Assembly (NCBI GenBank): GCA_005789975.1
Contig: SXWC01000132.1
Location: 1 to 64,000 of the forward strand
Length of the DNA: 64,000 nucleotides
Origin: Planctomycetaceae bacterium
GTDB lineage: Bacteria; Planctomycetota; Planctomycetia; Pirellulales; UBA1268
Direction: 5' to 3'
Below are positions 35,589-43,806 of this stretch, one piece after another. How positions within the stretch are numbered: position 1 is the stretch's first letter; each line of letters begins with the position of its first letter. Position numbers and translations under genes: made by a program. The notes below the pieces were generated by a model that worked only from the letters and a program-made list of their open reading frames with translations, had not been told where the DNA came from and did not search any database.

Positions 35589-36524
35589 ATGCTGCACCCC
35601 CGCCTGTCGATCATCGTCAACTTCCACAACATGGGCCGCGAGGCGGTCCGTACGCTCCACACCCTCTCCTGCCGCTACCAACGTGGTGTCGCGGAGGATG
35701 CGTACGAGGTGATCGCGATCGACCACGGATCATCCGTGCCGCTCGACGAAGCCATGGTCCGCTCCCACGGCCGCAACTTCCGGCTCGTCACGCACGCCCC
35801 AGGCACGGTTCCGGTCTCGCCGGCCAGAGCGCTCAACGCGGCGGCGGCGGACTCGGCCGGCGATGCGGTCGCCGTGTGCATCGACGGCGCCCGGATGCTG
35901 ACCCCGGGAATCGTGCGGTTCATGCTCGCTGCGGTCGATGGCTTCGTCGATCCGGTGGTGGCCACGCTCGGCTGGCACCTCGGCCCCGCGGTACAAAACG
36001 AATCGATGCTCGCCGGCTACGACCAGGCGGCCGAGGACCGGCTGCTGGAATCGATCGACTGGCGGCGTGACGGCTATGAACTTTTCAGGGTGTCGTGCCT
36101 GGCGGCATCGAGCGCGGTCGGCTGGTTCCGGCCGATCGCCGAGAGCAACTGCCTGGCGCTGCGGCGCCGCACCTACGAGCGGCTGGGGGGTTTCGACGAG
36201 CGCTTTGGTGAAGCCGGGGGAGGGCTCGTGGCGCTCGACTTCTACCGGCGGGCGTGCGCGGCCGCCAGCGACCTCGTGCTGCTCCTCGGGGAGGGGACCT
36301 TTCACCAGTTTCACGGCGGTGTGGCGACGAACGTGCCGACCGACCGCCATCCCTACACCCGCTTTCACGACGAATACATCCGCCTGCGCGGCGAGCGGTT
36401 TGTGCCGCCATCGACGCGGGCGTGCTACCTGGGCGGCGTGCCCCCCCAGTGCCTGCCATTTCTCGCGCTATCGACGGAGCGGGCGCTGGCGGAGCAACGG
36501 GCCGCCTTCGGAATCGGCCCGTGA
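35589..36524 (+). CDS. Family 2 glycosyltransferase-like protein
   Basis: 311 residues. LSIIVNFHNMGREAVRTL opens a GT-A fold and VIAIDHGSSVPLDEAM stands in place of the usual DNGS. VAVCIDGARMLTPGI has a single Asp where GT2 enzymes have DxD, and NCLALRRRTYERLGGFDERF is the usual acceptor segment. The altered DxD leaves activity open. The ribosome site is AAGGAA before ATG 35589. The stop overlaps the GTG of the next gene by 4 bp. Confidence 0.85.
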   Translation: MLHPRLSIIVNFHNMGREAVRTLHTLSCRYQRGVAEDAYEVIAIDHGSSVPLDEAMVRSHGRNFRLVTHAPGTVPVSPARALNAAAADSAGDAVAVCIDGARMLTPGIVRFMLAAVDGFVDPVVATLGWHLGPAVQNESMLAGYDQAAEDRLLESIDWRRDGYELFRVSCLAASSAVGWFRPIAESNCLALRRRTYERLGGFDERFGEAGGGLVALDFYRRACAAASDLVLLLGEGTFHQFHGGVATNVPTDRHPYTRFHDEYIRLRGERFVPPSTRACYLGGVPPQCLPFLALSTERALAEQRAAFGIGP

Positions 36525-38575
36525 GACGCCACGCTTTTCTCGTGCTGGGGATGCACCGCAGCGGCACATCCGCCCTGACCCGGGTGCTCGGTCTGATGGG
36601 CGCCGCGTTGCCCCGAGATCCGATGCCCCCCACGGCGGACAATCCGCAGGGCTACTGGGAATCCCGCCGCATCGCCCGCTTCAACAATCGGCTCCTCGAG
36701 TCGGCGGGCACGCACTGGAACGACGACGCGGGGATTCCGCCCGAATGGTTCTCCGACCCGCGTCGCTCCGCCGACCGCGCCGAGGCGGTCGCCCTGATCG
36801 CCGAGGAGTTCGCCGCCGCCCCGGCCATCGTGCTCAAGGATCCCCGAATCTGCCGGCTCGTCCCGTTCTGGAAGACGGTGCTCGACGCAGCCGGTCTCGA
36901 AACGCGGGCCGTGCTCACGGTCCGCGATCCGCTCGAGGTTGCCCGATCCCTCGCGGCCCGGGCCGCCGATCCGGCGTTCAGCCCCGCGGCGATTCGCGAC
37001 CCGGCGCGAGGGCTGCTGCTCTGGCTGCGCCACGTGCTCGATGCGGAGCGGCACAGCCGCGATCTCGTGCGTCACGTCATCCACTACGCCGATCTCTTGC
37101 AGGATTGGAGACGTGTTCTGCGGCCCCTCGACGGCGTGGCAGCGCTGCCCCGGCTCGCGCCCGACACCGCGGCGGCGATCGACGCCTTTCTCGACCCGAT
37201 GCTTCGGCGCCAGGCCGCGAGCGACACGGCACCGCAAAGCGACGCCGCCCCCCCCGGACTCTCCCGGCTCCGATCGTTGCTCGACGCGCTGGGGAGCGGA
37301 TCCGAGCAGGCAACCGCCGCGTGTGATGCGACCCTCGCCGACCTCGAACGACTGAGCCTGCTCCATCCGCGAACACGATCCGAGCATGACCCTCTGGCCC
37401 CCGACGACCCGCGGTCGGCGGCGATTCTTGCCGGCCTCGATCAGGCCCGGCCCGCAGCGCCGCGCACCGCTCGATCGATCCTCTTCCTCTCGGGAGCCCC
37501 GGCGAGCATCGGCCACGTGTATCGCGTGCTGCACCCGATCGAGGCGCTCGGTGAACACGGCTGGCAGACGTCGTGGCTGCCCGCCGACTCGCCCGACGCA
37601 CTTGCACGACTCGACGCGATCGACGTCCTGTCGATCTTCCGCTGCCCGTGGACCCCGGCGCTTGAAGCGGTCGTCACCGCGTGCCGGCGACGGGGGATCG
37701 TCGTCGCCTATGACATCGACGACCTGATCTTCGACCCCGACCTGATGGAGGCAGGGGCGTTCGGCTACCTCGATTCGCTCCCCGACGCCGATCGGCGTCG
37801 CTGGATCGTGGCGGCGGGCGACTACCGTCGCGCCCTCCGCGCGGCAGACGCCGCCGTGCTGACCACGCCCCCGCTCGCGGCGGCTGCTCGACCGCACGGC
37901 CCGCGGGTGCACGTCCTGCCCAATGGCCATTCACCCGCCATGTTCGCCGCCGCGGCGGCGGCCAGATCCATCGCGAAGCCTTCGGCCGGCGACGGCCGGC
38001 CGCGGCTCGGATTCGCGAGTGGCACCCCGACGCACCAGCGGGACTTCGCCGTGATCGTTCCAGCGCTTGAGCGGCTCTTTGCCCGACGTCCAGAGCCGCT
38101 GCTGACCGTCGTCGGGCATCTCGACCTCGGCGCCTTCCCGCAGCTCGCCGTCCATGCGGATCGAATCGAGGTGCGGCCGCATGTGCCGTTCGCCCGGCTG
38201 CCCGAGGAGGTGACGCGGTTCGACATCAACCTCGCGCCCCTGGAGGTCGGCAATCCGTTTTGCGAGGCGAAAAGCCCGATCCGCTGCACGACGGCGGCGA
38301 CCGTCGCGGTGCCCACGGTGGCATCGCCGACGGCGCCGCTCCGCGATGCCCTGATCGACGGTGAGACCGGTTTTCTCGCCGCCGATACGGCCGAATGGGT
38401 GAGGGCCTTCGACCGACTTCTCGACGATCCTCCGCTTCGGCGGCGGATGGGCGAGGCGGCACATGCGTTTCTGATCGCACGCATGAGTTGGCCCGCGTGG
38501 AGCGGGCTTGCCGACGCCGTTTACGCGGCCGTGCTCCGAGAGAGGGCCTCGCCGACTGACGGCCGCCGTGCATGA
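36521..38575 (+). CDS. Sulfotransferase-glycosyltransferase fusion protein
   Basis: 684 residues. The N-terminal 250 residues are a sulfotransferase: FLVLGMHRSGTSALTRVLG, KDPRICRLVPFWK and VLTVRDPLEVARSLAAR. From about 320 on it is a group-1 glycosyltransferase: ILFLSGAPASIGHVYRVLHP, VVAYDIDDLIFDPDLME, LGFASGTPTHQRDF and the donor region FCEAKSPIRCTTAATVAVP. GTG 36521 is used because it opens straight into the sulfotransferase strand and overlaps the previous stop (GTGA). Coupling of sulfation and glycosyl transfer in one chain is unusual. Confidence 0.88.
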   Translation: MRRHAFLVLGMHRSGTSALTRVLGLMGAALPRDPMPPTADNPQGYWESRRIARFNNRLLESAGTHWNDDAGIPPEWFSDPRRSADRAEAVALIAEEFAAAPAIVLKDPRICRLVPFWKTVLDAAGLETRAVLTVRDPLEVARSLAARAADPAFSPAAIRDPARGLLLWLRHVLDAERHSRDLVRHVIHYADLLQDWRRVLRPLDGVAALPRLAPDTAAAIDAFLDPMLRRQAASDTAPQSDAAPPGLSRLRSLLDALGSGSEQATAACDATLADLERLSLLHPRTRSEHDPLAPDDPRSAAILAGLDQARPAAPRTARSILFLSGAPASIGHVYRVLHPIEALGEHGWQTSWLPADSPDALARLDAIDVLSIFRCPWTPALEAVVTACRRRGIVVAYDIDDLIFDPDLMEAGAFGYLDSLPDADRRRWIVAAGDYRRALRAADAAVLTTPPLAAAARPHGPRVHVLPNGHSPAMFAAAAAARSIAKPSAGDGRPRLGFASGTPTHQRDFAVIVPALERLFARRPEPLLTVVGHLDLGAFPQLAVHADRIEVRPHVPFARLPEEVTRFDINLAPLEVGNPFCEAKSPIRCTTAATVAVPTVASPTAPLRDALIDGETGFLAADTAEWVRAFDRLLDDPPLRRRMGEAAHAFLIARMSWPAWSGLADAVYAAVLRERASPTDGRRA

Positions 38576-38611
38576 TTCCCCGAACTGACCCCTGAGGCTC
38601 CGGCCCGGGAG

Positions 38612-38842
38612 TCAGTCGTGCGGCTGAGCGGCGGCCAGCCACTCCCCGCACCAATCGCTCTCCCGCGTGTGGGGCCAGAGCCCGACATGCACGAGTTTGT
38701 CGTCCTGAATCGGCGGCATCGCGGGCGGCATCCGCCGGCATTGGCCCCACCCGAGCGTTCTTTCACCGGTCTTTTCCCGCTGCCAATGCAGGCACGTGCC
38801 GCAGGCGAAACGGGACTTCACTGGCGGTTCGTGCGGATCCAT
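38612..38842 (-). CDS. Small cysteine-rich protein
   Basis: 76 residues. Four cysteines in the pattern CGTCLHW...GQCRRMPP...DWCGEW suggest a small zinc- or iron-binding knuckle. ATG 38842 starts just before the conserved-looking part. No family name known to me. It lies between the fusion glycosyltransferase and the FAD oxidoreductase gene, on the latter's strand. Confidence 0.65.
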   Translation of the reverse strand: MDPHEPPVKSRFACGTCLHWQREKTGERTLGWGQCRRMPPAMPPIQDDKLVHVGLWPHTRESDWCGEWLAAAQPHD

Positions 38843-38937
38843 GCCGGAAGTGTAGCCTCTTCCCCCCGGCCTCCGCCTGCTCCCCTCACTCCCACCCCCG
38901 CGGCGGCCGGTGAGACTTCGCGGATCGCGTATCTTTT

Positions 38938-40605
38938 TCACGGTGGATCGCGGTCGAGAATCTGCCCGGCCGAAATGAGGATCGATCTGAGCCGGGGATA
39001 AGGGACGTCCTGCACGGCGATGCGGTCCTCGATCGCGACCGCCGCCGCGGCCCCGGCCGCCTGGCCAAGCACCATGAAAACGGGCTCCATCCGGATGGAT
39101 GCGTAGGCCACGTGCGTCGCAGAGAGGCAGACGGGGACGAGCAGATTACGACATTCCATCGGCTGCGGCACCAGGGCGTGGTAGCTGATGGAGTAGGGAG
39201 GTAGCCCGCGAAACCGCGGCTCGAGCTGGGAGCCCTCGTCGCGAACTTGACCGTCCGTGTCGAGGAACCGGGAAACGACATGGGAGTCGAGCGCATAAGA
39301 GCCGAGGGCGACGCAGTGGCCGGCATCGACGCGGCCTGCACGGCGGACATTTTCCTCCTTCATCACGAAGGCGCCCCGCATTCGGCGGGCTTCGCGGACA
39401 TAGAGCTGGTGCGGGAAGTTGCCATGGTCGGCAAACTCGTCCCTCGGCAATCCCCACGGCTTCATTTCCACGCGGATCGCTGCGGGAACGCGATCGTCGT
39501 GCGCCAAGGTCCAGAGCATGCCGAGGGCGTAATCGCGGTGCTGCTCGGCGATGCGTGCTCGTTCCTGGTACGTCGCGGCCGGATAGTCGTGGTTGCCACC
39601 GACACAATCGATGCCATTGGTGTCGGCCTTGTGATTGGGCATCGGTGCCAGCGAGATGATCGCCTGCAATCGGGTGTCGGGGTTGAGTTGCAACTTCCGC
39701 ACCAGTGCTTCGTGCCAGAGCGGCTGGAAGTTGTCGGGCTTGGCGATGGGGACACGGTTGGCCGGATCGTCGGTGAGCGTCACCCGGTAGCAGTAGGCCT
39801 GGCTACGGTTGTCCTGATCCCCGGGTCGCCCCCGGAGCGTGCGGTCGATGAACGGCAGTAGGCCCGAGCCGGGATCGCCGTGGCGAATCCAGGGATCGAC
39901 AGACCGCAGGGGCGTGCCAAAGATGCCGGCGGGGTGAATGCCGTTGAGGGTTTCGGCAAACGCGGCGTTGCTCTCGCGACCGATGAGGTGGCCCACGCCG
40001 GCGCGGGCCATGAGGTCGCCTTCGGGGGAGGCGTCGATGAAAATGCGTCCGGCGTGGCGGTCGCCGGTGGTGGTGCGGAGCGCGCGAATGCGGCCCTCGG
40101 TCATCTCCACCGCGTCTTCAGCCTCGGCGATCAGGCATTCACGGACGACGGTGACGCCGGCGTGCCGCAGCATATCGGCGAGGATTTCCTCGGCGACGTG
40201 GCTTTCGTAGACCCACTGCATGCGCAGCGTGTCGTCTTTCCCCGAGTAGGTCCTCGGCTTGGCCCGCTCGAAAAAGCCCTCGCGATCATCGCCTCGCCAG
40301 GCCGATGGCTGCAGATAGTGGTCGTAGATGTGGCCGTAGAACTCCCGGGCGATCCCACCGATCGATGCGCTGCGGTTCATGTCGGTGGCGGTCAGTCCGG
40401 CGGTGGCGACGCCGCCGAGGTGGGACGTTTGCGCGAGAAGCACGACCGCTCGGCCCAGGCGTGCCGCCTGAATCGCGGCCCCGATGCCCGCGAGGGTCTC
40501 GCCGTAGACCACGACATCGGCGGCGGCTGCGGGGGCCGCCGCGACGGCTTGAGGAAGCGGCACGAAAAGGATGATCCAGAGCGGGATGAGGTGGCGGCGC
40601 GACAT
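38938..40605 (-). CDS. Exported FAD-dependent oxidoreductase (FAD_oxidored family)
   Basis: 555 residues. A signal peptide (LIPLWIILFVPLPQAVAAAPAAA) precedes the FAD-binding ADVVVYGETLAGIGAAIQA, GRAVVLLAQTSHLGGVATAGL and the family hallmark FIDASPEGDLMARAGV. The C-terminal ACCxVLGQAAG-type segment reads FMVLGQAAGAAAAVA. This group of exported flavoproteins is common in planctomycetes and usually near glycan or sulfatide degradation genes. ATG 40605 starts the signal peptide. The substrate is unknown. Confidence 0.9.
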   Translation of the reverse strand: MSRRHLIPLWIILFVPLPQAVAAAPAAAADVVVYGETLAGIGAAIQAARLGRAVVLLAQTSHLGGVATAGLTATDMNRSASIGGIAREFYGHIYDHYLQPSAWRGDDREGFFERAKPRTYSGKDDTLRMQWVYESHVAEEILADMLRHAGVTVVRECLIAEAEDAVEMTEGRIRALRTTTGDRHAGRIFIDASPEGDLMARAGVGHLIGRESNAAFAETLNGIHPAGIFGTPLRSVDPWIRHGDPGSGLLPFIDRTLRGRPGDQDNRSQAYCYRVTLTDDPANRVPIAKPDNFQPLWHEALVRKLQLNPDTRLQAIISLAPMPNHKADTNGIDCVGGNHDYPAATYQERARIAEQHRDYALGMLWTLAHDDRVPAAIRVEMKPWGLPRDEFADHGNFPHQLYVREARRMRGAFVMKEENVRRAGRVDAGHCVALGSYALDSHVVSRFLDTDGQVRDEGSQLEPRFRGLPPYSISYHALVPQPMECRNLLVPVCLSATHVAYASIRMEPVFMVLGQAAGAAAAVAIEDRIAVQDVPYPRLRSILISAGQILDRDPP

Positions 40606-40771
40606 GTAGCAGAGCGTCACCGTGGAGGATGATGGCCGCAGAGCCTGTCGGGCACGGGCGAAGCATCGGAGACCAAGGCCAGAGTGTAGCCGCCGCTCGT
40701 GGTGTAAACTCGACCCGACCCCGCGCCAACCGTGCGGCGAGCCCCTCGTCCGCACTCCCCGAGGCCCCGCG

Positions 40772-41428
40772 ATGAATCTGCCGCCCGACTATCGCATCAG
40801 GCTGATGCGGCCCACGGACTACGCCGCCATCAGCGACATCTGCCGGGCGGTCTACCCTCACGACACCCCCTACACCGCTGCGGAACTGGCCGCACACCAT
40901 GCCGCCTACCCGCAGGGGCAGTTCGTTGCGGAGCATGTGCCCTCACAGCAGGCGGTGGGCGTCCATTTCACTCTGCGGCTCCGGATGGCCGACTACCACA
41001 TCGACGATTCCTGGGAGGTGCTCACCGCCCAGGGCACCTTTGCGGATCATGACCCCACGGGCCCCACGCTCTACGGTGCCGATGTCTTCGTGAGCCCCGT
41101 GCACCAGCATCACGGACTGGCCCGCGGCCTGACCGACGCCACCCGCGAACTGGTGCTCAACGAGCGGCTGTGGCGGATGGTCGGGGGAAGTCGGCTGCCG
41201 GGATACGGTGCCGTCGCCAGTGCCATGCCAGCCGACCAGTACGTTCGTGAGGTGGTTGAGCGCGACCGGATCGACCCCGTGTTGTCGGCCCACCTGAAGG
41301 ACGGCTGGCAGGTCGTGAAGCCGGTCCACGGATATCTCCAGCACGACCCCGAGAGTGCCAACTGGGCGGCCGTCATCCAGTGGGTGAATCCCGATTGTCC
41401 GCCACCGCGTGAGTTCGCGCTTCGTTGA
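40772..41428 (+). CDS. GNAT-like acetyltransferase
   Basis: 218 residues. RIRLMRPTDYAAISDICRAV is the typical first strand and helix of GNAT enzymes. LYGADVFVSPVHQHHGLARGL matches motif A with the acetyl-CoA loop (Q/RxxGxG/A as HQHHGLA). It is larger than the minimal GNAT fold and has a His-rich linker (MADYHIDDSW). The substrate is unknown. ATG 40772 puts the fold start at residue 8. Divergent from the FAD oxidoreductase gene. Confidence 0.72.
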   Translation: MNLPPDYRIRLMRPTDYAAISDICRAVYPHDTPYTAAELAAHHAAYPQGQFVAEHVPSQQAVGVHFTLRLRMADYHIDDSWEVLTAQGTFADHDPTGPTLYGADVFVSPVHQHHGLARGLTDATRELVLNERLWRMVGGSRLPGYGAVASAMPADQYVREVVERDRIDPVLSAHLKDGWQVVKPVHGYLQHDPESANWAAVIQWVNPDCPPPREFALR

Positions 41429-41571
41429 GGCTTGGCGGCGACAGCGAGCTGAAGTGTCCGGAGGCCCGCGGGACGCTCTGGCTGGCTCAATCCCGGGCGG
41501 GGACGCCCGCAATCGCGTCCGTGGCTAGCGTTGCCCCGGTCGCGTTTCTGCAGCCACCCCGGAGCCCAGCC

Positions 41572-41805
41572 ATGCGTCACCCGTCATCCCCGGCGTACGT
41601 TCTCATGTTTGGTGTGATCACGCTCGCTTTTCAGGGATGTGGCCGCAAGGCCGGCGAAGGGCCCATGCAGCACCCCGTCCGAAAGGTGCCCGCCGCGATT
41701 CCTCTGGCAACGCCCAAGGCTCGGCCCGAAAACTTCGCCGAGGCCGTCGCCAGGGCCAGGCAGGAGCGGGAGCAAGCCGTCAAAAAAGCCGCGAAGGGCT
41801 TCTGA
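41572..41805 (+). CDS. Small lipoprotein-like protein
   Basis: 77 residues. A hydrophobic leader VLMFGVITLAFQGC ends in a Gly-Cys resembling a lipobox (the -3 position is Phe, which is poor). A basic, alanine-rich mature part follows (ENFAEAVARARQEREQAVKK), likely helical. No family recognised. A run of tandem hairpin repeats follows 46 bp after the stop. Confidence 0.6.
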   Translation: MRHPSSPAYVLMFGVITLAFQGCGRKAGEGPMQHPVRKVPAAIPLATPKARPENFAEAVARARQEREQAVKKAAKGF

Positions 41806-41850
41806 GCAGACCGGTGCAGCGATGACACCCGCGGGCTCCGGACGTCGAGG

Positions 41851-41957
41851 GCCTTTCGCCGGGAGGGCGAAGTTGAATCCTTTCGCCGGGAGGGCGAAGT
41901 TGAACTCGTTTCGCCGGGAGGGCGAAGTTGAATATCCTTTCGCCAGGAGGGCGAAGC
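41851..41957. repeat. Four tandem hairpin repeats of about 27 bp
   Basis: Four consecutive units contain TTTCGCC-GGGAG-GGCGAA followed by GTTGAA. The first three are nearly identical; the fourth has CCAGGAGG and a different end. Each unit folds into a TTCGCC/GGCGAA hairpin. It lies between two convergently ending genes (41805 plus, 42013 minus), so it may act as a multi-hairpin terminator or a protein-binding array. Confidence 0.9.
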
Positions 41958-42012
41958 GCGGTTTGACCATCAATGACCAGCCCGCAACTCGCTCAGAAAG
42001 TGGGGCGGTCCT

Positions 42013-43260
42013 TCAGTCCACGCTCCGGGCCAGCCGATCCGCCTCACAGGCCAGTGCGACGCACGCCACGCTGTCGGCCTCCGTGAGGGTTCTCACGTGG
42101 CGTTGATCGCGAATCCACGCCATCTGATCCGCCGCGAGATCGCGGACGACCTGCCCATAGAGGTCCAGTTTCTCCATCCCCAGCCCGAATCTCATTTCGA
42201 CGAGCGCCTTGGCCTCGAAGTCCTGAAAGCGTCCCCGCATCCGCCGTCGTTCACCCTCGTAGGTGTCGATGGCACGGGCTTCACTCCCTGGCAGCATGGC
42301 ACTCAGTACGTCGATTCCATCATCCCCCACGAGCCCTCGGAGTTCGCCATGGGTGGGCACCCAGTCAAAGAGTCGGACCTCACCCCGCTCGAAGACCAAC
42401 CGCATCTCCTGACGGTCCATCCGTGACGGCTGGTGAAAGCCGTGCTCGTAGTGAAACAGGACGCTCCCGTAGCGGCACGTGCAGACGACTTGCTCCTCCA
42501 CCGGCTCCCTCTTCGCTTCTCCTGCTTCACGGGGGGCATTCTTGTCTTGACCGTCGAGTTCGGGGCGGAGATTGCGGGCGGCCGACAATACCGTCCCCGG
42601 GCCGAGCCACGAGGCCACAAGGTCGAAGAAGTGGACCCCGTGTTCGACGAAGATGCCTCCGCTGATCGCGTGATTCCAAAACCAGTGCTCCCGTGAGAGC
42701 CCCTCGTCGGCGGCCTCGTTCACGAACAGGCCGTGCACCAGGTTTCCGAGCGCGCGTGACTCGATGAGCCTCCGGACCGCATGAGCCAGCGGGTTGTACC
42801 GCTCGATCAGATTGGCCACGCAGACGAGGTGGTTCTCGGCCGCGATCTGCTCCAGGGCGCGGGCATCCTGGAGCGTCGTGGCCAGCGGTTTCTCGACGAG
42901 CACGTGCCTGCCGGAACGGAGGGCCGTGGCAGCCTGCATGAAATGGAGGCCCGGTGGTGTGGCGATGTAGACGAGGTCGATATCCGGGGACGTCAGTATC
43001 GCCTCGGGAGTCCGCGGCTCCGCCTGCAACTCCGCGGCAGCCCGCTGGGTGGCGACGGGGTCGATGTCAGCCACACTGGCGATGCAGACATCCGGCAACT
43101 GCCGGTAGTGCGCCACCGAAAACCTGGCGAAGGCTCCGCAGCCCACCAACCCCACGCGGAGCGTCTTACGACCGACGCCCGGGCCCGGACCGCGACGCGG
43201 TTGGGTCACCGGCACAGCTGCCGCGGGCGACCCGGCCTCGACAGGAGGGAAAAAGAACAT
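42013..43260 (-). CDS. Gfo/Idh/MocA family oxidoreductase
   Basis: 415 residues. NAD(P)-binding LRVGLVGCGAFARFSVAHY (about 34-52), VYIATPPGLHF, the EKP motif in VLVEKPLATTLQ, and the catalytic-type His pair in GIFVEHGVHFFDLV. A 30-residue Pro/Gly/Arg-rich N-terminus precedes the fold, so a later start is possible, but no other ATG lies between 43260 and the Rossmann strand. It likely acts on a sugar or cyclitol in the cytoplasm. Confidence 0.9.
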   Translation of the reverse strand: MFFFPPVEAGSPAAAVPVTQPRRGPGPGVGRKTLRVGLVGCGAFARFSVAHYRQLPDVCIASVADIDPVATQRAAAELQAEPRTPEAILTSPDIDLVYIATPPGLHFMQAATALRSGRHVLVEKPLATTLQDARALEQIAAENHLVCVANLIERYNPLAHAVRRLIESRALGNLVHGLFVNEAADEGLSREHWFWNHAISGGIFVEHGVHFFDLVASWLGPGTVLSAARNLRPELDGQDKNAPREAGEAKREPVEEQVVCTCRYGSVLFHYEHGFHQPSRMDRQEMRLVFERGEVRLFDWVPTHGELRGLVGDDGIDVLSAMLPGSEARAIDTYEGERRRMRGRFQDFEAKALVEMRFGLGMEKLDLYGQVVRDLAADQMAWIRDQRHVRTLTEADSVACVALACEADRLARSVD

Positions 43261-43725
43261 GGCACCACCTCTTGCAAGGGTACGTCCCTGCGGAGCATGA
43301 GCCGTCGCGTCGCCTGCGTCGGGCCGCCGGATGCGACGGGCTGGATTCTACGCGCCGGCCGTGGGCGGAGAGTGGGTGGGGCGGGAACGACTCATTCCCG
43401 GCGAATCACCCCGGAGCCTCGATCCGCTGGCGTGCCGGCCCGCCCTCCTTCATGGAGTCCACTCCGGGAGCGTGAAAGCTGGATGGCCGTGGCCAAGGGG
43501 GCAAGCGACGCCACCTGCCCGCCGACGGCTTACGGGTCGTCTGGCCTTCGGCGGAGAAAGCCGTTCCTGAACCTGCAACCGTGGAGCGGCGCGAGGCACT
43601 TTTTCAGGACGTTGACTCGGGAAACACCGGGGGTTTTCCGACTCGACCGCCGCCCCATCCAGCGGCAGTCGACTTTATCCACGGCCTGCTACCATTGTCG
43701 TTCCGGAGGCGTCAACAACCCCTTC
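43261..43725. other. 465-bp intergenic region before tRNA-Arg
   Basis: I see no gene. It should contain the promoters of the Gfo/Idh gene (minus) and of tRNA-Arg (plus). There are no strong repeats or hairpins. Confidence 0.5.
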
Positions 43726-43799
43726 GCGCCCGTAGCTCAGGTGGATAGAGCATGGGATTTCTAATCCCAGGGTCGCTGGTTCGAGTCCAGCCGGGCGTA
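43726..43799 (+). tRNA. tRNA-Arg (anticodon TCT), integration site
   Basis: Cloverleaf: acceptor GCGCCCG with CGGGCGT (one G-T pair at the end), D arm GCTCAGGTGGATAGAGC, anticodon stem TGGGA/TCCCA around TTTCTAA (anticodon TCT), T arm GCTGGTTCGAGTCCAGC, discriminator A. Its 3' half from 43756 is duplicated at 57484, so the element inserted here regenerated an intact tRNA. Confidence 0.95.
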
Positions 43800-43802
43800 C
43801 TG
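43756..43802 (+). repeat. attL: 47-bp direct repeat within tRNA-Arg
   Basis: Covers the anticodon loop to four bases beyond the tRNA end. Identical to 57484-57530. Confidence 0.95.
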
Positions 43803-43806
43803 TTTT

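Noticed and set aside
41851..41957. CRISPR array
   Set aside because: Units are contiguous hairpins with no unique spacers and no cas genes nearby.
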